Assembly (NCBI GenBank): GCA_029449235.1
Contig: JANATG010000004.1
Coordinates: 2,356,001-2,420,000, forward strand
Direction of reading: 5' to 3'
Source: Linnemannia schmuckeri
Taxonomy: Eukaryota; Mortierellomycota; Mortierellomycetes; Mortierellales; Mortierellaceae
DNA: 64,000 nt
The notes beneath the pieces were generated by a model. The model worked only from the letters and a program-made list of their open reading frames with translations, was not told the DNA's origin and made no database searches. The number at the start of each line of letters is the position of its first letter. Position 1 is the stretch's first letter. The position numbers and the translations under genes were made by a program. Of the stretch, positions 1 through 10,954 are shown in pieces.

Positions 1-2690
1 GTGTCGAGTTTGCTGGAAACCTCAACGTCGAGCAACTGTATACTCTCTTCCGCAAATATGGCAAGATCATGGATATTTCACTGCTCACGCCCGTCAAGGA
101 TATGCCCCGCCAGGCGATTGTCCAATACTCGTTCATGCGTGCCTCGACCAGCGCCAAATCTTGTTTGCATGGAATGGAGATCAATGGAACTCAATTAAGT
201 GTCACTTATGAGAGAACGCTTCAGGGAAACGTTATCTGGACCTGGTTGACCAATCATCCCAAGATCACAGTCCCCCTTGGAGGTGCGGCTTTGGCAGGAA
301 TGTCGTTCATGATCTTTGACCCTATGCGTGTCTTTAGCATGCATGCTAAGATTACTCAGCTTTTCAACGTCAATGAGTACCCGTTCCTGAGATGGTTGCG
401 CAAGGAGACTGTAGGACGTTTGACCCGCAGCCCTCTTGATACGATGCAGGCTAGCGGATGGCGCGAGAGAGCCCATGATGAGGAGAAGCTCCGCGCTTGG
501 TTGCGCACTGCCCCAGGTACACCTTTTACTTTTTATTTATTTAGGACTGTCTCTCTGTATTCGGTGAATTTCCTCCGCCTAACAATTTTCTCTTCCCTTT
601 TTTCGATAAACAGAGTCATTCGCAATTGTTCATGGACCTCGGGGCGCAGGAAAGACAGAGATGGTCGAGTATGTGATCAAGGACAAAAAGCACAAGGTCG
701 TCATCCGCTGCGAAGAGCTCGCGAACGCCAGGAGTGAGGGCGAGCTGTTGACCAACCTCGCCAAGCAGATCGGATACATTCCCTTGTTCCAGTTCATGAA
801 CACCATCAACAACATGGTCGACGTCGCCATCACTGCCACTACCGGGCAAAAGGCTGGTGAGTTTTTACTCTTGCAGACTTTTCTCAGTCCTTGCTGTGTA
901 GGGATTATGACTCTATTCCAAGAACCAAGCTAACTAATATCTAATTCATAATTGATGATTAAAGGTCTATCGGCTACGTTTGAGGGACAGCTGAAGAAGA
1001 TTCTGGACACATTGAGCATCGCGATCCAACAAGCCTCGCCCGTCTCGGACCTGTCCAACACCTCACCCGACGCGATCATGAAGCGCATTGAAGCCACACT
1101 CGAAGAAAAGACTCGCCTCTCCGAGTTGATCAAGACTGGATCCTGCGCCCAGACAAACTCTCTGGCCTTGTCTGCGTCAGGGAGCCCTAACAGACGTTTG
1201 ACAAAGGTCAAAAGACACCGCCGAGAAATGAACTCGGACGACAACAACACTGAGTGCGACCCTGACGAGATCCCTGTCATTGTGATTGATGGCTACATGT
1301 CGAGAGAGAAGGGGCCCCATGCCAAGGAGTTGTGGACTTATTTGGCTGATTGGGCTGCTGTTTTGGTCGAGAACCATATTGCCCATGTTATCTTCTTGAC
1401 CAACAACGTCAGCGCCTCCAAGCCGCTCGCCAAATGTACAGTAACCTTCTTTGAACAGTGATTTTATTTCGATCGGTGATCAGCAGTATGCCCTTATTAA
1501 CACGTATCTATGTTCGCTCTTCATGGTTTTTCTAGCATTGCCCAACATGCCTTTTGAGCATATTATTCTCACGGATGCGACATTGGAATCGGCACTCGAG
1601 TTTGTGTACAACCACCTGGACAGAGACGAATACCCCGACCTGATCAAGTCTGTCCAGACCATCGGCGGTCGTCTTACCGACCTTGAGCTCTTTGTCCAAA
1701 AGATCAAGAGCGGACAAAAGCCTGACGGTAAACATTCTTCTGATCTCCCTTGCCCTTGTTTCTATGGAACCTTGTTTATTTGATGGAAGACTAACATTCT
1801 ACTTTTTTTCGTTCTTCAAATCGTGTTATTACGGCGGATATAGACGCTGTGAAGGATATCTTGGGACGCGCTGTGGTCGAGGTCCGCAAGAACGCCTTTG
1901 ATTTCGACAACTCGGACGGCCGTACCTTGAACTGGACGCCCATCCAGTTCTGGGCCGTTATGAAGCAGTTGGCCGCCTCTGAAACCGTAAGTATAATTCA
2001 CTCTTTTTTTCTTCGCGTGATTTTCTTGACTTTCATTTTCTTTTTTACACTAGCCAAACTTACAATATCTTTGATTTTTCTACTCGTGATGTTGTTTTCT
2101 TAGGCCAGCTTTGATGAACTCAAGATCCACCCTTTGTTCAAGAACGACGAAGGTCCCTTCAGCGCCATGGAGCAGGCAGAGTTGATTAACATCGTCCACA
2201 AGCATGGTAACGCGCCTTTCTTTCCCTTGACCTATCAGTCATATTTATTTACAGGCACTTCCAGTGTCAAAAAATATGCAACATCCTAACTCTTTCATTT
2301 CCTCAATGAACAATATTCACTGATGCAGGACGCCCATACGCCGTCCGCCCCGGAAAGCCCATCTACAGGGCCGCATTCCAAAACATCCTGTCTGACGTTG
2401 GATTCTCGGCCGTCATGGACCTCGAATCCTCCACCCACCTCGAGAAGGAAGAAATGGTCAAAGTCGCCAAATGGGAGGCTGAACTCAAGGAGCTTTCAAA
2501 TTTACTTCACACTGATGGATCTTGGTTGTTTGGCGGTGGAAGGGCTCCAAAGGAGGTCGATACCCGTGTCAAGTGGTTGATGAAGAAATTGGCAGAATCC
2601 CATGCTAAAGTGGAGAAGTATGAAAATGAGGCGACGCAGGCTAAGAAGGCTGTTGCCAGTATCGCTGCTGCTTCCTTCTCTTCCTCATAA
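1..2690 (+). CDS. YME2: YME2-type mitochondrial escape protein (RRM + RNA12 ATPase-like domain), 5' partial
   Basis: The window opens inside this gene, so its N-terminus is missing. The visible protein starts with the end of an RRM (VEFAGNLNVEQLYTLFRKYG, then IMDISLL), followed by a hydrophobic segment (PLGGAALAGMSFMIF) that fits an inner-membrane anchor. A P-loop, GPRGAGKTEMV, is formed only after splicing the intron at about 516-611. A Walker-B-like strand (IPVIVIDGY) and the block HIAHVIFLTNNVSASK are typical of the RNA12 domain. I place introns at about 516-611, 856-964, 1437-1536, 1728-1842, 1987-2103 and 2207-2328, all GT-AG. The C-terminus is Ala/Lys-rich and ends at TAA 2688-2690. In yeast, Yme2 spans the mitochondrial inner membrane and affects mtDNA nucleoids and mtDNA escape. 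Its 3' end converges on exportin-4 with only about 190 bp between the stop codons. Confidence 0.88.
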
Positions 2691-2879
2691 ACACAAGAAG
2701 CGACAATCGTCTGTAGACAAGAACCATTCTCATACACTTCATCAATTAGACATATCTCATACCAAAATACATACATCAAGAATCTTTTTTTCTCCTCTGA
2801 AAACTATCGGGTTTTTTTACTAATTTTTTTTTTCTAAGATAAACAAGTAAACGCACCTCCTTGTACACCACCATCTCTT

Positions 2880-5800
2880 TTACTTGACGCGCAAGACACC
2901 ACGAACACCCATCAAGAACCTCAAAAAGATCTCCCGACGAGCCGGCGTCATCGCAATATCGCGCGGAGTCAACGCTCTCTGACCTACAATATCCGACGTC
3001 GGGAATGCCGTGGCCAAATGCTGGAACGAGCTTGACAGACGCTGCTGCAATTCAGGTGTGAGGGGCGTCTCGCTCGCCGCCAAAAGCTGCTCAATCAGGC
3101 CACCGTACGCCTCCTGACGCGCACAGACAAGTGCCAACACACACGATCCGGCCACATCAACCAACTCTATATCCAGCTTCTTAAACAGCAGCTGTTCAAA
3201 CGTCAATTTCAAGAACTCGTCCAAATGAGGTCGAAGACCGGCAAGGTATTCTGCAGGATGGTGCAGTGAGGCGTTACAGGCGTACAGGGCCATGGCTGTA
3301 ATTGCCTGGAAGGTCAAGTGAGAGACCTCGAGGATGTTGTGATCGATTCCAAACTTGAGTGATGCCATCAGATTGTTGAGAAGGTCTCCGGGCAGCTCAA
3401 CCAGGCGACCAGGGTACGATTCCACCAGCTTTGAAATCAAGCGCACATACAATGTGCACAACCGAGGGATCTATTTCGCGTAAACAATGTGCCGAGAAAA
3501 AAGTGTTAATTCTCTGCTCACAAAGATGCGACCAAAAAAGGCATGAAGCAAAGGATGAGAGTATTACCTTGAGCATGTTCTCTTTGATCATGGGAATGAG
3601 AATATTGATTCCAGAAAAGACGACAGTCGAGGGCAAGACAGCGTTGGGAGAGTGGGCCAGCATCTGATCGACTCCCAAGACCTCAAGCAGACTCAACAAC
3701 ATCTCCAACACAACCGACACGTCACTGTAAGGCTCATCCTCAGCCTCCTCCCAAGAACTGGCACGCTTCTTGCCCAAGTTAGCGTTCGAGAAAGTCTGCA
3801 ATAGGTTCAGCAGACATGTGTGGAAGTAGCTGACTTGCTCGGGTGTCAAGGATGTGAACTCGAGGTGCTTGATCAAGTCTGTGTACAGGTTCAATACCAA
3901 GATCTGGACTTCGGGGAAATTGCTGTATATCCGGACAAGGTTTACAAACGACTCAAAGAACCGCGAGCAGAACGTGTAGATCATAGGGGTATTAATGTCC
4001 GTCAATGCCAATGCCAGTCCATTGAACATCTACCTCAGAATGAATAAATGGGAGGAGGAATTGTTAAACGACAAGCTTGAAGATATGTCCGAGAAAATAT
4101 ACTTTGCGCCATATAATACGTTGCACTGTACCTCGAGGCCGTTCATGATCTGGCTCATGACTTCAGAAGATTGGTATTTCGTCATGAGATCCTTGTCGTG
4201 CAGCACAGCAGCGAAGCGCGACTCGATCGCCGCAGAGATCAAGCCAAAGTAGTGCCCATTCAGCTGTTCCGTGGGAGCATACGAAATGATTGTTGTGATA
4301 GACTGGATGAGAGAGCTAAAAGTTGAGGAATGCAGCAAATCGAATTCAGGGTTAGCGTGAGAAGTTACCAATAGATATACTTCCGAAGCGTCGCCAGATT
4401 GGTATCAACAGACAATACGTACTTGTGAATAACCTCAGGGAGGATGGAAAGATGTTCGATAAAGAAGCTGACCAGAGGAGGGAACTGCTCCGACTGAAGC
4501 AATGTGTTCCTCACGGGTGCCCTTTGACCAAAAGTGTTTAACAAGGCAATGATCTGGATCAAAACATCGGGGTCGGCGTTCCACATGATAAAGTTGATGC
4601 GAAGCTTGGCCACCAAGAACTCAAGAATAGAACTGCCCTTGCCACCCTGAGAGGCCTCTCCATATGCCTGCATCAAGTTAGGGCTGAGAGCGGCGTAGTT
4701 CTCTGGACTGGCAAAGAGATATGTCTTGACCCATCGCTCAAGGAACCAGAAGAGTGAAAGGGCGACTTGTGGACTGCAAGAGATTGCCTGTTTGCGTTTG
4801 TTGTGTGATATATTGATCGTGTTAATTTGAATGCCGACAAGTTCGCGCAAAGAGAACTTCCAGTCATTAATGAATGCAGTCGTTACATACCTGAGCTGAG
4901 TGAGAATCGAGGGAGACAGAGTCCAGTAGGCTCATAAGGTTGCTGAAAATGCTGATAAGCTGGTCCTGAGTCAAGGCCTGAGTCTTTGAAAGCCCGTTCA
5001 AAGTCTCGGGGATCAAGGCCGTCTCACCGACGTTGTTATCGGCAAAAACGTATCCTGTAATTACAATCAGCCAGTGCAAGTGCTCGTAAATGTAGACGAC
5101 ATAATCAGGGTGATTCCCATCGTGGGTGGTGCTGAGGAAGCTCTGAAGACGCTCAATGCGATCGTGAAGAAGTCCCTGAAGTCTGAGAAGCGTGTTGTGA
5201 GGGTCAAGTCGGGCTAAGGCAGCAATTGAGATGAGCTGATCGCCGTATGTCTCCCAGTCCTGAAACCCATCGCTCTCCTCGTCCACCAAGGCGTTGAACT
5301 TCGCAAGCTCCAGCCGAGTATCGATGTACTTTTCCACAATGCGATAGCTGATGCTATGGAAGAACTGCAGGAGGTTTGTAGCGTCAGCAACCAATGCGGG
5401 TGAGTTATGGTCCGAAATAGCCGCCTGCGAGTCCTGGACTACAGTGTTGAAAGTAACCGCGAATATGGGTGTCAGCGCTAGTACCGTTGTTGAATACACT
5501 GTTCAATCCTACAAATCCTTGTGTTATTTATGCCATGAAAATGTAACTTACCGAGCTTCACCCACGTCACCAGGAGTTCGTCAAAGGCGCCCATAAGACT
5601 CTCCGACTCTTCAGGAACCTTGGACGACTCGCTCAAGCAATGGACGGTCAACAATGCGACTTGATTCAAGAAATCAAACTTTTCAGGAACAGCGCAAATA
5701 GTCTGGATCGAGTGAAAAGAGAGCAGCTGTCGAATCATCTCCGTGATAGCAATCATATTCTCCGTGTAATCCGCTTGCAAGCACTCGTCCGACGAACAGG

Positions 5801-7411
5801 AAGCCACGCTGTCAAAAAAAATTGTAAAAGGGGTTGATTAGTGTCAAACATTAATTAGGCTTAATTTTTCTCCGCATCAGTATCGACTACTGGAATAACT
5901 GAAGGAAGACATACTTGTTGATGAGGGTCAAGAGACCATTCATCACTCCCGAAATGTGGTGGGCCGTAGCTGCCTCATTCTCAAAGATGGCTCCATGCAG
6001 ACCACAAAGTTGGATTAGACACTGTCGGACACGGTGGGTCATGATGTTGTCGTCCTGAATCAACGGGAACAACTATTGATGACAAGTGCATGCGGACAAA
6101 TGGGCTTAGAGACTTTGCTATCATGACTACGTGGCAAATCAGTCCTCCAAAAAAGCACACATACAGTGAAAAACATTGAGAGAACATCGGCGTTCACGAG
6201 AACAGGGCGCCAGCTGGCGGGGTAGACAATGGTCCTGGTAAAGTCGTCCTCGTCGTCAGCAAATGTACCAGCCAACACAGGCTGGCCTAAAATAAGGTGC
6301 GGTAGTAAATAAACAGTCCTGCTTAATATCCAGGATCGACTGAGTATATTTTGGAGCAATGGTACCCATACTTCTATTGACATTGTGGAACTTACTGGTA
6401 GAGGCAAAGTCCCACTGAAGGATCGACTCGAGAAGGAGGATCGAAAGACTGAGCAATGGTTTTTGGGATCCAGAAACCTCCTGTCCAGGGATCGACATCA
6501 GATCTCGCAGCTGCTCATGAAGAATTGTCAGGGTTGCCTCAAAGAGCAAACGGAGGTGACGCTCCTCGAACGAGTTCTTTGTCTTGTAGTGGAAATCCCA
6601 AGTCAATCCGACACTGCTCGCCTTTCCTCTGCTCGAAAACTCGTCAACCATTGCATGAGCCAAGGCCAGCCCGATCTTCTTCTGTTGGTCGTTCATTGAT
6701 AAGAGGTGTCGAATGTCATTGTAGACCACATCTTGCTCTGCCTCAGAAGCCTCAAGCCAGCCACGTTTGGAAATTACAGCAATGGCCTGGTAGATCTGCT
6801 TGGCGACCCAGGGGACCAATCGTGGATGTTCGAGGTTGTAGTTGATGAGGTATCGCTGTAAGTTATGAATATCCTGCTTCTGATACAAGCCATATTCCCG
6901 AACAATTGCTCCTGTGATTCCTGAAGCGGCGTGAAATTGGACAGAGGGGGTGTTGGAGTTGGCTAAGGCGCGTGTCAACAGAAAAGGGGGCAAAGGCTAG
7001 TTAGTCATTCATCCTTGTAAGTTTGCTATCTTTTTAAAGTAAGGGTAGAGATGTAAAAGGTGAGTAGGCTAGTTCTTTTACCGAGGAGATACTGGCAAAC
7101 GGGCACAATGTTTGCACTTTGCTTAAAGTCAATCAAGACTTTCTCGGCCTGCAGTCGAGTTGTAGGGTGCTACATGATAAAAAAGTCGAAGAAAAGTGGA
7201 TATGTGTGAGGGCGAAGTCGAAACTGAGAAAAAAAAAGAAAAAAAAAAAAGAAAGAGCGCAAGTTTTCGTTTTCTTTCAGCGTGAGCCAGTGTGTGCTGA
7301 GATGAAGGTCAAAGGTTGTCGTCCTGATGTTGGTTGTGATGTCGAGGTGCCCCATACCTGCGCCTCTGCACAGGCCTTCTCGATGGTGGCCAAAGCCGTC
7401 GGGTAGTCCAT
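2880..7411 (-). CDS. XPO4: Exportin-4 (importin-beta family nuclear export receptor)
   Basis: The gene is split into about eleven exons on the minus strand. The start is ATG 7411 (MDYPTALATIEKACAEAQ), the first in-frame ATG. Exon 1 (7358-7411) joins exon 2 (7082-7169, HPTTRLQAEKVLIDFKQS) and exon 3 (6396-6962). The phases agree and give a continuous N-terminal HEAT region (VCQYLLANSNTPSVQFHAAS, then AIVREY). The blocks AVISKRGWLE and KASSVGLTWDFHYKTKNSF match the exportin-4 N-terminal pattern better than exportin-7/RanBP17. The rest is helical HEAT-type sequence ending RFLMGVRGVLRVK. Total length is roughly 1,100-1,200 residues, normal for the family. Exportin-4 moves cargoes such as eIF5A and Smad3 out of the nucleus with RanGTP in animals; the cargo here is unknown. 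Exon borders in the middle of the gene are approximate. Confidence 0.88.
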
Positions 7412-10246
7412 GTCTGATCGTCTTGTGAATGGGATGTCAAGAAAAAAGAGGTTTTCATACTGAAGCAAAGAAGCTTTTGGGGTATCAAACTTACCCTTAA
7501 GGATCTTGAGATGATAATCCTGCGATCACTTTTTCTTCGGTGACATTAATCGGTGCCTGGGAGAGGCGCCTTTGACCTATTTAGTCTTTGGACAAGGCGC
7601 GCTCTTTTCCTTTCCAGACAAGAGCATCAAGGCGAGGGATGCTACTACTGGTGTCAACTAAAGGATGCATGTACCAAACAGCATAGATACGGTGCTCACA
7701 AGCAAGATTTCCCGCCCTTGCTGCAGTAGATCATCCGCCACCACAATCACCACAATCATCCTCCAGATAGACAAAAACCTTCCTTATTTTGATTCATTTT
7801 GATATTCACCTTCGATATCCAGTATTCGACGCGTTGACCGGATAATCTGTCAGTCTTCCTACCAACACTATTGTTACTACCTGTTCATGCGACGCGGTAT
7901 TCTTAGCAGCCATTGCACAATTAATCACCTCTCTACGCACTATCTGCCACCAGAAGCCAAGCACACACAATTGCTGGTACTTGACCAATCTGCCTCCTTT
8001 CGAATTCGTTCCACCTTCAAACAAAGGATCCTTCCTTCGTCCTCTTTATTTCTCATTCTTGCCTCCCACCGTCCCTTGCTCTTCATTATGCATCCTTCTG
8101 CCTCCCCTTGGACGTCTTCATGTTATTATTACTCCGAACACAACAAGAAACATGTATCGACGTGAACGAAATCAAACAACTGCCCTTTTGCTAGGATGAC
8201 AAAGGCGTCCAGGACGTCAAGAAGTCGTTGTACCATCAAAAAGTACAACTCAAGTTCTTCGTCATCAAAGAAAGGAAAAAGACTAAAAAAAAAAAAGAAG
8301 CAAATGAGAGAGTTAGGAAAGGGAGGAGGAAGTAATGAAGTTGGATCAACATGAAACGGATTTGCTTTAGTACTGCAATCGATTGACCTCCTTGAGATTG
8401 TTATTCACCGCTTTTTTATTTCTTTTTCGCATTGTCGTTCTTTTTCCTACTATTATTGTCGGTTGTACGACTAAGTTTGCCACTGCTTTCTTTCCTTCCA
8501 TGCAAAAACACACACGCCTCCTATATTTTAGCCTAATGGGAACGGTAAACGACTCAACCAACTTCGTTATGATTTCTCTGTCTCCCTACTGAGGGGGCAT
8601 ATGTAACTGTGTGAGGACAATGCCATCGGACTTGGGCGCTGGGAAGAATCGCAACCAAATTGACAATCAATTGGTTCCAATGAAGGGAACTGAAAAGGGC
8701 AAGGCTTGATTTGCCACATGAATGAAAGAAGCCAACCACCTCTCAGGGCTGAAATACATATCCAGAATGCCAGATCTTTGGCCAGTATTCTGTCCCGGCG
8801 TTCCTACGTCCATCCATCTACTTTTCATCATTTCGCCCCTGGGTCTTGACAACACCACATCTGCAATGTTTTTTTGCTCGGTGGTCTTGCACAACCGTTC
8901 CTGTTCCCCTCGACCCACACAATATCCCGTCGTTTTTTATTTGTTGTCCTATTTCTAATCCTGACGTCCTCCCGAGCGTGGAAACAATGAAAACTAAATG
9001 AGATGGACTTAAACAGCTCTCCCGCCATTGCTACTGTTTTTTTTTCTAATGGACAGGTTGCGTCAAAAAAAGCAACAACAAAAACGACATCCAACCAAAC
9101 AGTCCCTCTCCTTATTGAACCATCGATGTGGATTCGCTCTGCAAACAGGAGAGGAGAACAATAACGAATGGGTTTTTCTTTTTGTTTTTGTTTCTGACAT
9201 GGCATTTTGTAATGCACCGATGAAGGATTGAAAAAAAGGGAGAGGAGACAGAGAGGAGAGAGAGAGGAGAGAGGGAGAGAAAAGGGGGATCGTAAGCTGC
9301 GGGTTGGTTCTTTGAACCTGTGGAGCGCATCTTTTTCTTTTTTTCTTTTTTGTTGACATGATCGAAGCAGCGATCACAAAAAAAAAAGGCGCGAAAGTAG
9401 GAAAGTTCATCAACCGTAAGCATAGGAGGGTAGAGAGGGAGATGGAAACGGACAATCAAGGACGAAGAAGGGAGCATCGATCGAATATGTTGTTGACGAT
9501 GATAGTTTGGGGTTGGCAATATTCGGTCTTATTGGAGAGAATAATGGATTGGTTCCCATGTCTTCGGCGGTAATGCAATATTTCATTACGCTTGTCTGTG
9601 TATCTGTTTATGTTACAAACGAGATATCTTACCTCTACCTTGACCCCTTTACTCCCCTTCTTTTTGTCTTTTTTGTTCCCCAAAAATAGGACCTTTTATG
9701 CCTGTTCAACGATTGTGATATATTTCACTCCCGCTGTGGGAACTGAGACCGAGAGAACAGAATTGCACAAAGCGAGAGAGTGTGGTCCGTTCCTTTTTTT
9801 TTTTTCCTCTCTGTCTCTCCTTTCTCCCGCTTTTTTGTTATTAAGTCCTAAATCCGAATGGGACGATAGGTACCTGGACATGAATATGAACATTGAGTTG
9901 TGTATTCATAGATCCTAGAAAACAATAGCCACTGGGGCGCCGCTCAGTTAGAATTGTTGTAAATTGTAATGTTGGAATTGCCTCTCTCTCTTTCTCTCTC
10001 TCCCTCTCTCCCTCTCTGTCTCTCCCTCCCTCCCTCCCTCCCTTGTTCTTATCTGTCTCTGTCTCCCTTTCTCATCTTTCGCTCACAACAAAGTAATTCC
10101 CTCTTTCTCTCTTTCTTTCTCTTTCTCTTTCTCTTTCTCTAAAGGGCTCAGTTCTCTTTTTTTGACTGATTATTGTTGTCTTATTCAAACCTCTTGTTCT
10201 TTTCACTCATTGTCGTTTGAACAACTTCATCATCATATCCATCATA
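7412..10246. other. Gene-free interval between exportin-4 and the 10955 gene
   Basis: No open frame here has protein-like composition; the frames are driven by homopolymers and CT repeats. The exportin-4 promoter must lie at its left end. A purine-rich block on the plus strand (about 9229-9290) and scattered A/T runs (8283-8297, 9375-9388) are present. A strong pyrimidine block begins at about 9977. I see no tRNA or other RNA gene. Confidence 0.6.
9977..10142 (+). repeat. CT-rich simple-sequence block with (CCCT)n
   Basis: Almost pure pyrimidine on the plus strand. It contains repeated CTCTCTCT, a run of CCCT units near 10022-10043 and repeated CTTTCT. It lies about 100-270 bp upstream of the TATA box at 10247, so it may be a promoter-proximal CT element (inference). 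Confidence 0.8.
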
Positions 10247-10255
10247 TATAAAGGA
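10247..10255 (+). promoter_or_regulatory. TATA box (TATATAAAG) for the 10955 gene
   Basis: TATATAAAG is followed by a CT-rich tract and then by about 690 bp that contains no ATG before the start codon at 10955. Position and context support a core promoter with transcription starting near 10280; the start site itself is inferred. Confidence 0.6.
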
Positions 10256-10630
10256 CCCTTTGATCGCTCACCTCCCCGTTTCTATTTTTTTCTCTCTCTT
10301 TCTCTTTTCTCTTTTTCTTTTTTTCTTCACCTGCAATTGTACTTTTGCTCTCTCTTCCTCCCTCTCTCCCTTTCCCTTCACGCTCGTCCTTCTCTTCATT
10401 CGCTATTCTTAATTTTCTGACGATTACCTTCCCTCCAAAACGACTCATTCTCACACACTCTCACCCTCGATTAACGCATCCCTTCCAGCTTCTACAGCAA
10501 ATAACAACAAACAGCAACTGTACCACCATCATCATCAACAAACAAGCAACAAAGCAACAACAAGAAACACAGTTTTGCCGTGCGTCGATCGTTTTCCTCT
10601 TCTTGCTCTCCTGCCTACACCAGTTTCCAA

Positions 10631-10657
10631 ACAATCAATCAATCAATCAATCAATCA
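10631..10657 (+). repeat. (CAAT)n microsatellite in the 5' leader
   Basis: Six or more tandem CAAT units sit inside the inferred 5' untranslated leader of the 10955 gene, followed by CAA-rich sequence. The tract introduces no ATG. Confidence 0.85.
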
Positions 10658-10954
10658 AACAGCAAGCACAACAAGCAAACAAGCAACAAGCAACTCAACC
10701 CCTCAGGAACCTGAACTTTAATTCACATATACACATATACCCACCGATTGTCTCACAGCGCGTCGCCCTTTTTTTTTTTTTTGTGTTGCCACCATCAGTC
10801 CAGTCATCGGTGAAACCACCTGTCACTGTCGTATTCCCTCCTTCCTTTTCTCGTAACTTCACCCTCACCTTCAGTTTCTCCCCAGCCTTTATAATCCTCC
10901 TTCACCCCCCCACTTTCAACAACACCACACTTCAATCATACCCACCAAAACACC

